Assembly (NCBI RefSeq): GCF_014901205.1
Contig: NZ_JACNMU010000009.1
Location: 124,001 to 188,000 of the forward strand
Reading direction: 5' to 3'
Source: Meridianimarinicoccus sp. MJW13
Lineage (GTDB): Bacteria; Pseudomonadota; Alphaproteobacteria; Rhodobacterales; Rhodobacteraceae
Length of the DNA: 64,000 nucleotides
Every line of letters begins with the position of its first letter. Position 1 is the first letter of the stretch. The translations under genes and the position numbers were made by a program. The notes beneath the pieces are model-generated. The model made no database searches. It saw only the letters and a program-made list of their open reading frames with translations, and had not been told where the DNA came from. This document shows, in pieces, positions 10,642-18,231 of this stretch.

Positions 10642-10656
10642 CCGGGTTTTTCCCGG
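10642..10656 (-). other. Small stem-loop between aldehyde dehydrogenase and binding protein
   Basis: CCGGG / CCCGG arms around a five-base A/T loop, 3 bases past the aldehyde dehydrogenase stop codon. It is a short hairpin without a T-run. It could modulate read-through from the catabolic genes to the transporter genes or be incidental. Confidence 0.25.
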
Positions 10657-10658
10657 CT

Positions 10659-12179
10659 TTATCTGACCCAGGGTCCGCGGGTTTTTCCGATCCGCATGGC
10701 CAGGGTCTTGATCTCAAGAAATTCTTCCAGCCCATAAGAGCCGATCTCGCGGCCCTGTCCCGATTGCTTCATCCCACCAAACGTCATTTCCGGGAAGCCG
10801 TCCATCCATGTGTTGGTCCAGATCGTACCGGCCTGCGCACGGCGGGCGAAGTCGAGGCAGGTATGGATGCTGTCGCTCCAGACCCCCGCCGACAGGCCGT
10901 AGGTGGCGTCATTGACGATGGCCAGCGCCTCATCCAGCGTGCGGAAGGTCAGCACCGACAGCACCGGTCCGAAGACTTCGTCGCGGGCAATCGGCATGTC
11001 CGGGGTGACACTTGCCACCACTGTGGGCTGGTAGAATTGCCCGTCCAGGCCCGGCACGGTCAGTACGCCGCCGCCCAGGCAGATTTTCGCCCCGGCGGCC
11101 TCGGCCTCACGCACATAGCCGTCGATCTTGGCATTGTGTTCGGGCGTGACGATGGCGCCGACCTGGGTCTGGGGATCCATCGGATCGCCAAAGGCCACCC
11201 GCCGCGACAGGGCCACGACCTTGTCGATGAACGCCCCGGCAATGTCTTCGTGCACAAGGATCCGGCTGCTGGAATTGCAGCATTCGCCCGCGTTGAAATA
11301 GACCCCGAAGGTCACCGCATCGGCGGCCCCGTCCAGATCCGCGTCAGGAAAGATCACCTGCGGGTTCTTGCCGCCCAGTTCCAGCGCGACCTTCTTCAGG
11401 GTTCCGGCGGCGGTGGCCGAGATCGTCTTGCCGACGGCGGTGGAGCCGGTGAAGGTCACCATGTCCACCTCGGGATGATCGGACAACCGCGCGCCCACGG
11501 GCAGACCGTGGCCCAGCACGATGTTGACGACCCCGGCGGGCATTCCGGCCTCGACCAGCAATTCGCCCATGCGCACGGTGGTGGTGGGCGTCATCTCGGA
11601 CGGTTTGATCACGCAGGTGCAGCCCGCAGCCAGCGCGAAGGGCAGTTTCTGGCTGAGGATCCAGAACGGGAAATTCCACGGGGTGATGATCGACACCACA
11701 CCGATGGGTTCCTTCAGGATCACGCCCAGCATGTCCTCGCCCAACGTGTTGTGGCTGTCGCCCTTCAAGGTGCGCGCCAGCGACGCCGCATAGCGCCACA
11801 GATCCGCCGCGCCGCCCACCTCGCCGCGTGACTGGCTGATGGGCTTGCCGCTTTCCAGCGTTTCCCAGACCGAGATTTCGTCGACATTGGCCTCGATCAG
11901 ATCGGCCACGCGCAGCAGCATCGCCGCGCGTTCCTTGCCCGAGATCCGGCTCCAGACCCCCGCATCGAAAGCCGCGCGGGCCGCGGCGACGGCGGCATCG
12001 GTTTCGGCTTCGCCCCCTTGGGCCGAGCGGCTGACCAATATGCCATGCGCGGGCGAATGACGGTCGAAGGTGGCCCCGTCGGCACTGTCGACCCAGTCGC
12101 CCCCGATCAGGTGGCGCCCCGTGAAAGGTTGGGCCGGAAGCGGCGCGCCGGTGGCCGCGATGATGTTCAGATCGGTCAT
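10659..12179 (-). CDS. NAD(P)-dependent aldehyde dehydrogenase
   Basis: A 506-aa enzyme of the ALDH superfamily that oxidises an aldehyde to a carboxylic acid. It has the general-base glutamate motif ELGGKNPQVIFPDADLD and the nucleophile region FNAGECCNSSSRILVHE, where one of the adjacent cysteines is catalytic. It also has the cofactor-binding loop (FTGSTAVGKTISATAAG) and the C-terminal signature SGQGREIGSYGLEEFLEIK. The most similar well-known enzymes by motif are betaine-aldehyde and hydroxy-aldehyde dehydrogenases. In context it would act after one of the two GMC alcohol dehydrogenases. It ends two bases before nothing else coding and follows the hydratase gene by 2 bases. Confidence 0.92.
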   Translation of the reverse strand: MTDLNIIAATGAPLPAQPFTGRHLIGGDWVDSADGATFDRHSPAHGILVSRSAQGGEAETDAAVAAARAAFDAGVWSRISGKERAAMLLRVADLIEANVDEISVWETLESGKPISQSRGEVGGAADLWRYAASLARTLKGDSHNTLGEDMLGVILKEPIGVVSIITPWNFPFWILSQKLPFALAAGCTCVIKPSEMTPTTTVRMGELLVEAGMPAGVVNIVLGHGLPVGARLSDHPEVDMVTFTGSTAVGKTISATAAGTLKKVALELGGKNPQVIFPDADLDGAADAVTFGVYFNAGECCNSSSRILVHEDIAGAFIDKVVALSRRVAFGDPMDPQTQVGAIVTPEHNAKIDGYVREAEAAGAKICLGGGVLTVPGLDGQFYQPTVVASVTPDMPIARDEVFGPVLSVLTFRTLDEALAIVNDATYGLSAGVWSDSIHTCLDFARRAQAGTIWTNTWMDGFPEMTFGGMKQSGQGREIGSYGLEEFLEIKTLAMRIGKTRGPWVR

Positions 12180-12181
12180 GC

Positions 12182-12949
12182 TCAGGTCCCTGAAAACTGG
12201 GGTTTGCGGCGTTCGGCAAAGGCGGCGACGCCTTCGGCGCGATCCTCGGTGGCAGCGATGGCGGCCGAGCCGAGCGCCTCGATCATGGCGGCGGGATCTT
12301 CACCCCGTGCGGCGTGGATCATCGACTTGGTGATTTCGACCGCCCGAGGCGACAAGCGTGCGACGCGGTCGGCCAGGGTCGCCGCCAGACCGCGAAGATC
12401 CTCGCTCACCTCGGCGACAAAGCCGATCTGGCAGGCCCGTTCCGCGCTGATCCGGCGGCCAAACAGCGCCATTTCCTTCAGCACGGGTTCGGGGATCAGG
12501 CGGGCCAGCCGTTGGGTGCCGGACCACCCCGGCACGATCCCGACCCCGGCTTCGGGCAGGGCCAGCGTCGCTTGCGGCGCCATGAGGCGCAGGTCGCAGG
12601 CAGCAGCCAGTTCCAACCCGCCGCCGAAGGCGTGGCCGTTCAGAACCGCGATGGTGGGCTTGGACAATTGCGCCAGTCGCCCCAGCACCCGGTGGCCATC
12701 GCGCACCCAGTGGCGGGCGAATTCCGCCGGATCCAGCCCACCCCAGGCCGCAATGTCGGCCCCGGTGCAGAAGGCCTTGTCGCCCTGGGCGGTGACCAGC
12801 ACGCAGGCAAGGTCGCGATTGCGTTCGACGGTGTCGATATGGGCCGAGAGTTGCGCGATCATCTGGTGATCCAGCGCATTCATCTTGGCCGGGTTGTCGA
12901 GGCGGATTTCGGCAACACGGCCCGCGACGTCAAGGTGAACCCGGCTCAT
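12182..12949 (-). CDS. Enoyl-CoA hydratase/isomerase family protein
   Basis: A 255-aa crotonase-fold protein. The oxyanion-hole and active-site stretch HAFGGGLELAAACDLRLMA and the second block ALPEAGVGIVPGWSGTQRLA are canonical, with a glutamate in each catalytic position. The role may be hydration, isomerisation or C-C cleavage of an acyl-CoA or 1,3-diketone-like intermediate. No acyl-CoA ligase, thiolase or CoA transferase is present in this operon, so its CoA substrate would have to come from elsewhere. Its start overlaps the upstream dehydrogenase stop as ATGA. Confidence 0.85.
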   Translation of the reverse strand: MSRVHLDVAGRVAEIRLDNPAKMNALDHQMIAQLSAHIDTVERNRDLACVLVTAQGDKAFCTGADIAAWGGLDPAEFARHWVRDGHRVLGRLAQLSKPTIAVLNGHAFGGGLELAAACDLRLMAPQATLALPEAGVGIVPGWSGTQRLARLIPEPVLKEMALFGRRISAERACQIGFVAEVSEDLRGLAATLADRVARLSPRAVEITKSMIHAARGEDPAAMIEALGSAAIAATEDRAEGVAAFAERRKPQFSGT

Positions 12950-13950
12950 GCCGCCCCCGGAGACGCGATGGTGACGGTCTGCCCGGTTTCGGCGGCCTCG
13001 CGCACCGCCAGCGCGATGGTCAGAGAGTGCACCCCGTCCCAGCCGGTCGCGGCAGGCGTGCCCTGGCCCCTGGTCGCTTCGACAAAGCGGCGCACGCCGT
13101 ATTCGTAAAGGTTGTGATCCGGGAAGGGCACGGCGTCGCGCCCCGCCCCGGTGACCAGTTCGACAGAACCGATGGGGCGTTGGGTCATCACATCGCGGGC
13201 GAAGATAGAGCCTTCGGTGCCGTGTACCTCGATCCCGGTGCCGGCGAACGGATGGGTGAAGCTTTCATGCGACATCACCATGGCGCCCGAGGGCAGCGCC
13301 CAGACCGACATGGCAGAATCCTCGACCCCCTGCCCCATGCCGCTGGCGGCCATCATGGCCGTCACGCGGACGGGATCCTCGCCCGTCAGAAAGCGCACCA
13401 CATCGGCATCATGCACGGTGATGTCCGGGATCACCCCGCCGCCACTGCCGGCTGCATTGATGCGCCAGGTTTGCAGGTTGCCCGGAAGCTCTACCGCGTG
13501 ATGGATCCGCAGCGACAAGACCCGCCCGATGCGGCCAGCCTTGATGACATCGCGGATTGCCTGATGACTGCCAGCGCAGCGCAGGTGGTGGTTGGTTGCA
13601 AACACCACGCCGGCGGCCTCGGCGGCCAGAACCATTTCGCGGGCGTCTTGCGGGGTCATGGCAAGGGGCTTTTCGCACAGTACATGCTTGCCCGCCCGGA
13701 TCGCGGCCATGGCCTGCGCAAAGTGCTTTTCGTTGGTGGATGAAATATAGACCGCCGCAACCTCGGGATCGGCCAACGCCTGATCCAGATCCGTTCCGGC
13801 GAATGGAATGCCGTGGTGCTTGGCATAGGTTGCGGCATGATCCGCCGATCCGCTGATCACGTGACGGATCTTTCCGCCGCCAACGGCCCGGATCGCATCG
13901 ATCATGTATTGCGCCGCAATTGTGCTTGCGCCGACCAGCGTCCAATTCAT
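12946..13950 (-). CDS. Gfo/Idh/MocA-family dehydrogenase
   Basis: A 334-aa NAD(P)-dependent oxidoreductase, head gene of the operon. The start is the ATG at 13950, preceded by a GGGGGGA ribosome site; the frame is open further upstream, but that part crosses the operator. It has an N-terminal Rossmann fold (LVGASTIAAQYMIDAIRAVG) and the family signature CEKPLAMTPQDAREMV with its conserved EKP. These are followed by the alpha/beta dimer domain with a GGGVIPDITVHDADVVRFL catalytic helix. Family members act on sugars, inositols and their 3-keto derivatives. The reaction here is not determined. Confidence 0.88.
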   Translation of the reverse strand: MNWTLVGASTIAAQYMIDAIRAVGGGKIRHVISGSADHAATYAKHHGIPFAGTDLDQALADPEVAAVYISSTNEKHFAQAMAAIRAGKHVLCEKPLAMTPQDAREMVLAAEAAGVVFATNHHLRCAGSHQAIRDVIKAGRIGRVLSLRIHHAVELPGNLQTWRINAAGSGGGVIPDITVHDADVVRFLTGEDPVRVTAMMAASGMGQGVEDSAMSVWALPSGAMVMSHESFTHPFAGTGIEVHGTEGSIFARDVMTQRPIGSVELVTGAGRDAVPFPDHNLYEYGVRRFVEATRGQGTPAATGWDGVHSLTIALAVREAAETGQTVTIASPGAA

Positions 13951-13993
13951 GCCATCCCCCCGGTGATCGCTAACAATCTTTGTCGATCTCTTA

Positions 13994-14007
13994 TTGGATC
14001 GTTCCAA
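13994..14007. promoter_or_regulatory. Candidate LacI-family operator
   Basis: TTGGATCGTTCCAA is a near-palindrome with 5-bp arms (TTGGA / TCCAA) around a central CG, the usual layout for LacI-family sites. It sits 44-57 bases before the ATG of the first operon gene. The LacI regulator at 2171-3199 is the obvious candidate protein. The divergent LysR gene begins 154 bases away, so the site is closer to the catabolic operon. Confidence 0.5.
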
Positions 14008-14160
14008 ATGCGTAGAGCAGGCTGATCGGACCTGTCAACAGTTTTTCCGGAACCTCCCTTGGGCCAACCAGCAACGCTGCCGGATGCACAGGTTTTGCCA
14101 GCGTAGGGCAAAGCTGAAATGCTGACCCCAACCGCAAGACACGCCGCCCGGAGGACCCTC

Positions 14161-15048
14161 ATGGACAAGCTCTCGGTCATGCAAGCCTATTGCCGCATTG
14201 TCGAACGCGGCAGCATTTCCCGTGCCGCCGAGGATCTGGGCGTGTCCCCCGCCCTGCTGAGCCGGGAACTCAAGCTGCTGGAGGAAAGCCTGGGCTGTAC
14301 GCTGCTGACCCGCTCCACCCGGCGCATGGCGCTGACCGATCCGGGGCGGGACTACTATCAGGATGCACAAGAGATCCTGCAGGCCGTGACCCGCGCCGAG
14401 GATCGTCTCCGCACCCGGTCCGGCGTCGTGCGGGGGCATCTCAGGATCAATGCGCCGGGGTCATTCGGGCAGATGGTGCTGGCCCCGATCCTGCCTGCGT
14501 TTCTGGACCGGCACCCGGATCTGCAGGTCACCCTGTCGCTGGACGATCAGGTCGTGGACATGATCGAAGGCGGCTTCGACCTGTCGATCCGGGTGCGTGC
14601 GACCCTGCCCGACAGCGGCCTGCGGGCACGGCGGATCGGCGAGGTGCATCAACGGATCTATGCCGCACGCTCCTATCTGGAGCGGCGCGGCACCCCGGAT
14701 ACACCCGATGATCTTGCCGGTCATGACACCATCGGCTTCCTGCTGGCCGATCACACCTCGACCTGGCACCTGCACGGGCCACAGGGCGCACGCCCGGTCG
14801 AGACCACCCCACGGCTGAAGGTGGGCAGCAGCCTTGTCCTGCGCGATCTTCTGGTGGCGGGCATGGGCATCGGCACCCTGCCCGATTTCATCGCCGACCC
14901 CGCCGAACAGCAAGGCGCGCTGGTGCGGGTCCTGCCGGCGCACGAACTCCCCATGCGGCACATCTATGCGGTGACCAACGCGCAGGCCGGCGGCGAGGCC
15001 AAGGTGGCTGCCTTCCTTGACCACCTGCGCGCCACCCTGTCGGGCTGA
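14161..15048 (+). CDS. LysR-family transcriptional regulator
   Basis: A 295-aa regulator. The start at 14161 is chosen because GGAGGA lies 5 bases upstream. The N-terminal winged helix-turn-helix ([20 protein letters not shown], about residues 18-37) follows the usual LysR layout, and the C-terminal substrate-binding domain covers about residues 90-290. It belongs to the CrgA/DsdC-like 'MDKLxxMxxF' subgroup, which often controls oxidative-stress or quinone-detoxification genes. It diverges from the minus-strand operon and reads towards a WrbA-like flavoprotein, which is its most likely target. Confidence 0.92.
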   Translation: MDKLSVMQAYCRIVERGSISRAAEDLGVSPALLSRELKLLEESLGCTLLTRSTRRMALTDPGRDYYQDAQEILQAVTRAEDRLRTRSGVVRGHLRINAPGSFGQMVLAPILPAFLDRHPDLQVTLSLDDQVVDMIEGGFDLSIRVRATLPDSGLRARRIGEVHQRIYAARSYLERRGTPDTPDDLAGHDTIGFLLADHTSTWHLHGPQGARPVETTPRLKVGSSLVLRDLLVAGMGIGTLPDFIADPAEQQGALVRVLPAHELPMRHIYAVTNAQAGGEAKVAAFLDHLRATLSG

Positions 15049-15152
15049 CATTCTTCACGCGGGCTGAAAAGTCATTTGCGGCAGGCCGTCTCAATCCGAC
15101 GGCCCATCAAGGCCATCTTCGCGGGCATCACAACACCCGAAAGAGGCCCCAG

Positions 15153-15776
15153 ATGACCCGCATTCTTGTTCTCTACTATTCCAGCTACGGCCATGTGCGC
15201 ACCCTGGCGTGGGCCGAGGCCGATGGCGCCCGGTCGGTTCCCGGCTGTCACGTCGACCTGCGCCGCATCCCCGAAACCATGCCCGAAGCGGCCCGACGCG
15301 CCGCCGGGTTCGTCGCGGATGACACGCCCGAAGCCAGCCCCGCCGATCTGGCCCGCTATGACGCCATCATCTTCGGCACCCCCACGCGTTTTGGAATGAT
15401 GGCGGGACAGATGAAGCAGTTTCTGGATCAGGCCGGTGGCCTCTGGGCGCGCAATGCGCTGGAAGGCAAGGTCGGGGCTGTGTTCGCCTCGACCGGCTCG
15501 CAGCACGGCGGCCATGAGGCGACCCTGCTGTCCACGCAGATCCCGCTGATGCATTTCGGCATGGTGATCGTCGGTCTGCCCTACAGCTTTGCCGGTCAGA
15601 CCAACAGCACGGGCATCATCGGCGGTGCGCCCTACGGCGCGGGCACCATTGCCGGGGCCGATGGCAGCCTGCACCCGACGCAAACCGATCTGGATGGTGC
15701 ACGCTATCAGGGGGCGCATGTGGCGCGGATCGCCAGCAAACTGACCGTCGCCGCAGCCCCGGCGCAAGTGGCTTGA
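15153..15776 (+). CDS. wrbA: WrbA-like NAD(P)H:quinone oxidoreductase (flavodoxin-like)
   Basis: A 207-aa FMN-dependent flavoprotein that reduces quinones by two electrons and limits semiquinone cycling. The flavodoxin-like phosphate loop is at the N-terminus ([14 protein letters not shown]). The insert and FMN motif [17 protein letters not shown] and the [15 protein letters not shown] segment are characteristic of WrbA (type IV). The ribosome site AAAGAGG lies just upstream. Length fits the family (~200 aa). It probably shares a transcript with the LysR gene 104 bases upstream or with the two genes downstream. Confidence 0.9.
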   Translation: MTRILVLYYSSYGHVRTLAWAEADGARSVPGCHVDLRRIPETMPEAARRAAGFVADDTPEASPADLARYDAIIFGTPTRFGMMAGQMKQFLDQAGGLWARNALEGKVGAVFASTGSQHGGHEATLLSTQIPLMHFGMVIVGLPYSFAGQTNSTGIIGGAPYGAGTIAGADGSLHPTQTDLDGARYQGAHVARIASKLTVAAAPAQVA

Positions 15777-15784
15777 GCCCCGTC

Positions 15785-15934
15785 ATGCGTCGATTTCTTC
15801 GAAAGCTCCGCCCTTGGGCACGGCAGCGGATCCTGCCCGCCACGCCCCACACCCTGAACCCGCACGAGATGCGCGATATCGGCCTGCCGCCCCGGCCACC
15901 CGATCCGCGCCTTGGATCCTACCTTCGCTATTGA
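15785..15934 (+). CDS. DUF1127-like 49-aa microprotein
   Basis: A short reading frame starting 8 bases after the wrbA-like stop and ending 16 bases before the EamA gene. The translation begins MRRFLRKLRPWARQR, is very basic, and carries LNPHEMRDIGLPP, which resembles the conserved L-x-x-HxLRDIGL core of DUF1127 proteins. In Rhodobacteraceae such proteins are stress-linked and some bind RNA or influence RNA turnover (CcaF1 in Rhodobacter sphaeroides). There is no good ribosome site, so translation would depend on coupling to the upstream gene. A candidate CCUCCUCCC-loop small RNA, a class known to associate with DUF1127 genes, lies about 1 kb downstream on the other strand. Confidence 0.6.
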   Translation: MRRFLRKLRPWARQRILPATPHTLNPHEMRDIGLPPRPPDPRLGSYLRY

Positions 15935-15950
15935 CCCAAACGAGGCTCCC

Positions 15951-16967
15951 ATGTCCCGCACCTCCGACCTGATGCTCACCGCCCTTGCTCCGGCCATCTG
16001 GGGCAGCACCTATATCGTCACCACCGAGGCCCTGCCGCAGGGCTACCCGCTGACCCTTGCCATGGCGCGCGCTTTGCCGGCCGGGCTGCTGTTGCTGGCG
16101 CTGACGCGCTGCCTGCCCCCACGCGACTGGCTTGGCCGGACATTGCTGCTGGGCGCGCTGAATTTCGCGGTGTTCTGGACGCTGCTGTTCGTGACCGCGC
16201 ACCGCCTTCCCGGCGGGGTGGCGGCAACACTGGGCGCGACGCAGACCTTGATGGTCATCGCCCTGTCCCGCGGGCTGCTGGGCACCCCGGTGCGGCCACT
16301 GGCCGTTGGGGCGGCGATGGCCGGGATACTCGGCGTCGCACTTCTGGTGCTGGGTCCAAAGGCCACGCTGGATCCGCTGGGCATTGCCGCCGGACTGGGC
16401 GGGGCCGCGTCGATGGCGGTGGGCACGGTGCTCAGCCGCAAATGGCAGCCGCCGGTTTCGGCGCTCAGCTTCACGGCCTGGCAATTGACGGCAGGGGGCG
16501 TTCTGCTGTTGCCGGTGGCGTTGCTGTTTGAACCGGCGCTGCCCCGCTTGTCAGCGCCAGCCTGGGCCGGGTTGCTGTGGCTGGGCCTGATCGGGGCCGC
16601 GTTCAGCTATTGGCTGTGGTTTCGCGGGATTGCGCGGCTTGACCCCGGCACCGCATCAATCCTGGGCATGATGAGCCCGCTGACCGCGGTACTGCTGGGC
16701 TGGGTCGTGCTGGGTCAGGCGTTGAGCAGCATGCAGATGACCGGCGCGGCAATTGTGCTGATCGCTGTCTGGGTCGGGCAAGCCGCCAACAGAAAAAGAC
16801 CCGAAACGCGAAAGCAGGCGGTGTCGCGGCGGGTTCGGTGGATTGGCGGTATCGAGGGAAAAGAAGCGGCGACCCCCGGGAGGAGGATAGGGGCCGCCGC
16901 AGATTTTCCGCAGCCCAGGGAGGAGGAGGAGCTGCCGGAAACTTTCAGGATCACTGCGATCCGTTGA
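15951..16967 (+). CDS. EamA/DMT-superfamily exporter
   Basis: A 338-aa inner-membrane protein with ten hydrophobic segments in two EamA repeats, in the style of YedA/RhaT-type metabolite exporters. It opens MLTALAPAIWGSTYIVTTEA, where the conserved WGSTY motif is clear. The last family-like membrane segment ends near residue 280 (IVLIAVWVGQAAN). The remaining ~58 residues are charged, low in family resemblance, and encoded by DNA that forms two strong hairpins on the opposite strand (candidate small RNA at 16859-16967). The tail may therefore be a recent read-through extension. The start ATG follows the DUF1127-like stop by 16 bases. Confidence 0.85.
   Translation: MSRTSDLMLTALAPAIWGSTYIVTTEALPQGYPLTLAMARALPAGLLLLALTRCLPPRDWLGRTLLLGALNFAVFWTLLFVTAHRLPGGVAATLGATQTLMVIALSRGLLGTPVRPLAVGAAMAGILGVALLVLGPKATLDPLGIAAGLGGAASMAVGTVLSRKWQPPVSALSFTAWQLTAGGVLLLPVALLFEPALPRLSAPAWAGLLWLGLIGAAFSYWLWFRGIARLDPGTASILGMMSPLTAVLLGWVVLGQALSSMQMTGAAIVLIAVWVGQAANRKRPETRKQAVSRRVRWIGGIEGKEAATPGRRIGAAADFPQPREEEELPETFRITAIR
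16859..16967 (-). ncRNA. Candidate 'Cuckoo'-type small RNA with two CCUCCUCCC hairpin loops
   Basis: On the minus strand two hairpins follow each other. The first (16906-16940) has a 9-bp stem with one bulge and a loop holding CCTCCTCCTCCC. The second (16866-16900) has an 11-bp stem and a loop holding CCTCCTCCC, and is followed by TTCTTTT, like an intrinsic terminator. One pair in the second stem is G-U on the minus strand but A-C on the plus strand, which favours minus-strand transcription. The loops are complementary to Shine-Dalgarno sequences. Known alphaproteobacterial Cuckoo/CcsR RNAs have two such loops, are about 100 nt, and often lie near DUF1127 genes. The 5' end is inferred from a possible promoter. 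There is no expression evidence. Confidence 0.5.
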
Positions 16968-16973
16968 GTAGGA

Positions 16974-17001
16974 ACCTAGTCGTCTCGCTGCAGTGCGGCA
17001 A
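16974..17001 (-). promoter_or_regulatory. Possible promoter of the small RNA
   Basis: On the minus strand TTGCCG (17001-16996) and CTAGGT (16979-16974) are separated by 16 bases, which would place a start near 16967. The match to a housekeeping -10 is weak. A CTAnnT-like -10 has been reported for heat-shock-type sigma factors in Rhodobacter, which would fit stress control of such RNAs. The call is tentative. Confidence 0.25.
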
Positions 17002-17048
17002 CAAACTAATATGCAAGCCCGTCATGCTTTCGGTGCATGGCTGACCTT

Positions 17049-17086
17049 CCGTCACCGCCGGCCCACGAACGGCCATTCGGTGACGG
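17049..17086 (-). terminator. Inverted repeat downstream of nagA
   Basis: Perfect 9-bp arms CCGTCACCG and CGGTGACGG, with a further GGCC/GGCC stem inside the loop, lie 5 bases past the NagA stop. It is a likely transcript-end structure for the minus-strand amino-sugar operon. It has no T-run on the minus strand. Confidence 0.4.
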
Positions 17087-17091
17087 TGCCG

Positions 17092-18231
17092 TCATGCAGA
17101 CAGGACATCTCCGCGATACCGGCCCGCCCGATCCAGATAGATCGCCGACAGGGCGGCCCCAGCGGCGATCCGGCCAAGCCCCTTGGCGTCGCGCAGAACG
17201 GCGGCAGGCATAGATGTGGCCATGGCGTAGGCTCGGGCAGGCGCGATGCCCACCTTGTCGATCAGCACCGACAAGGCGGTGGGAAAATCCAGATCCGCAC
17301 CGGCCAGCGTGCCATCTTCCAGCGTCAGGCGCCCGTCGCGGCGCAGCACACGACGGCCGTTGAGGTGAAACTCGGTGATGTCCGAGCCGACGGTGGACAT
17401 GGCATCGGTCACCAGGAAAACACTGCCCGGCGCCTGCTTGGCCGACAGCGCCACTGCCATGCTTGAGGGATGCACATGGATGCCATCCGCGATCAGCCCC
17501 GCCGAAACCTGCGGCGTCGACAGGGTTGCGCCCACCAGACCGGGTTCGCGATTGCCCAGCTGGCTCATGGCGTTGAACAGGTGGGTGACGCAACTGGCCC
17601 CGGCGGCAAAGGCGGCTTCGGCCTGATCCCGGCTGCAATCGGTGTGGCCCAGCGACACGATCACCCCGGCCCCGGTCAGCCGGGCGATCTGGTCGGGGGT
17701 CACGTTTTCGCAGGCGACGGTGACCATCACGTTGGGCAGGCGCCGGGCGGCATCGCACAGGAAGGCCGCGTCATCCTCTTCCATCGGGCGGATCAGAGCC
17801 GGATCATGCGCGCCCTTGCGGGCGATGGACAGATGCGGACCTTCCAGATGGATGCCGACGACGCCCGCCACGCCACGGGCGATGGCGGTTTCCACGGCAT
17901 CGACCGCCGCGCGGGTGCGCGCGGGCGTGTCGGTGATCAGCGTCGGCAGCAACGCGCGCGTACCGGTGGTGGCATGGGCGGCGGCAATGGCGGCCACGCC
18001 CTCGGCGGTGGTGTCGTCGTTGAACATGACCCCGCCGCCGCCGTTCACCTGAAGGTCGATAAACCCCGACAGCAGCGTGCCGCCATCCAGTTCGGTGATC
18101 GCGGCGCCTGCGGGGATGGCATCGGGTGCAACAATTCCCTGCACCCGGTCGCCATCCAGAACCAGCGCCCGATCGCTGTGCAGCTTGGTTCCGTCAAAGA
18201 TCCCTGCACCCAGGTAGGCATGTGTGCTCAT
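17092..18231 (-). CDS. nagA: N-acetylglucosamine-6-phosphate deacetylase
   Basis: A 379-aa amidohydrolase-superfamily enzyme that converts GlcNAc-6-phosphate to glucosamine-6-phosphate plus acetate in the cytoplasm. Visible signatures are FIDLQVNGGGGVMFND and the metal ligand Glu130 in HLEGPHLS. The histidines are in VSLGHTDCSRDQAEAAF and THLFNAMSQLG, and the catalytic Asp276 is in LVTDAMSTVGSD. The start is the ATG whose ATGA overlaps the upstream SIS gene stop; a longer open frame upstream is that gene read in another frame. It is the last gene of a four-gene operon with kinase, regulator and deaminase. Confidence 0.95.
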   Translation of the reverse strand: MSTHAYLGAGIFDGTKLHSDRALVLDGDRVQGIVAPDAIPAGAAITELDGGTLLSGFIDLQVNGGGGVMFNDDTTAEGVAAIAAAHATTGTRALLPTLITDTPARTRAAVDAVETAIARGVAGVVGIHLEGPHLSIARKGAHDPALIRPMEEDDAAFLCDAARRLPNVMVTVACENVTPDQIARLTGAGVIVSLGHTDCSRDQAEAAFAAGASCVTHLFNAMSQLGNREPGLVGATLSTPQVSAGLIADGIHVHPSSMAVALSAKQAPGSVFLVTDAMSTVGSDITEFHLNGRRVLRRDGRLTLEDGTLAGADLDFPTALSVLIDKVGIAPARAYAMATSMPAAVLRDAKGLGRIAAGAALSAIYLDRAGRYRGDVLSA

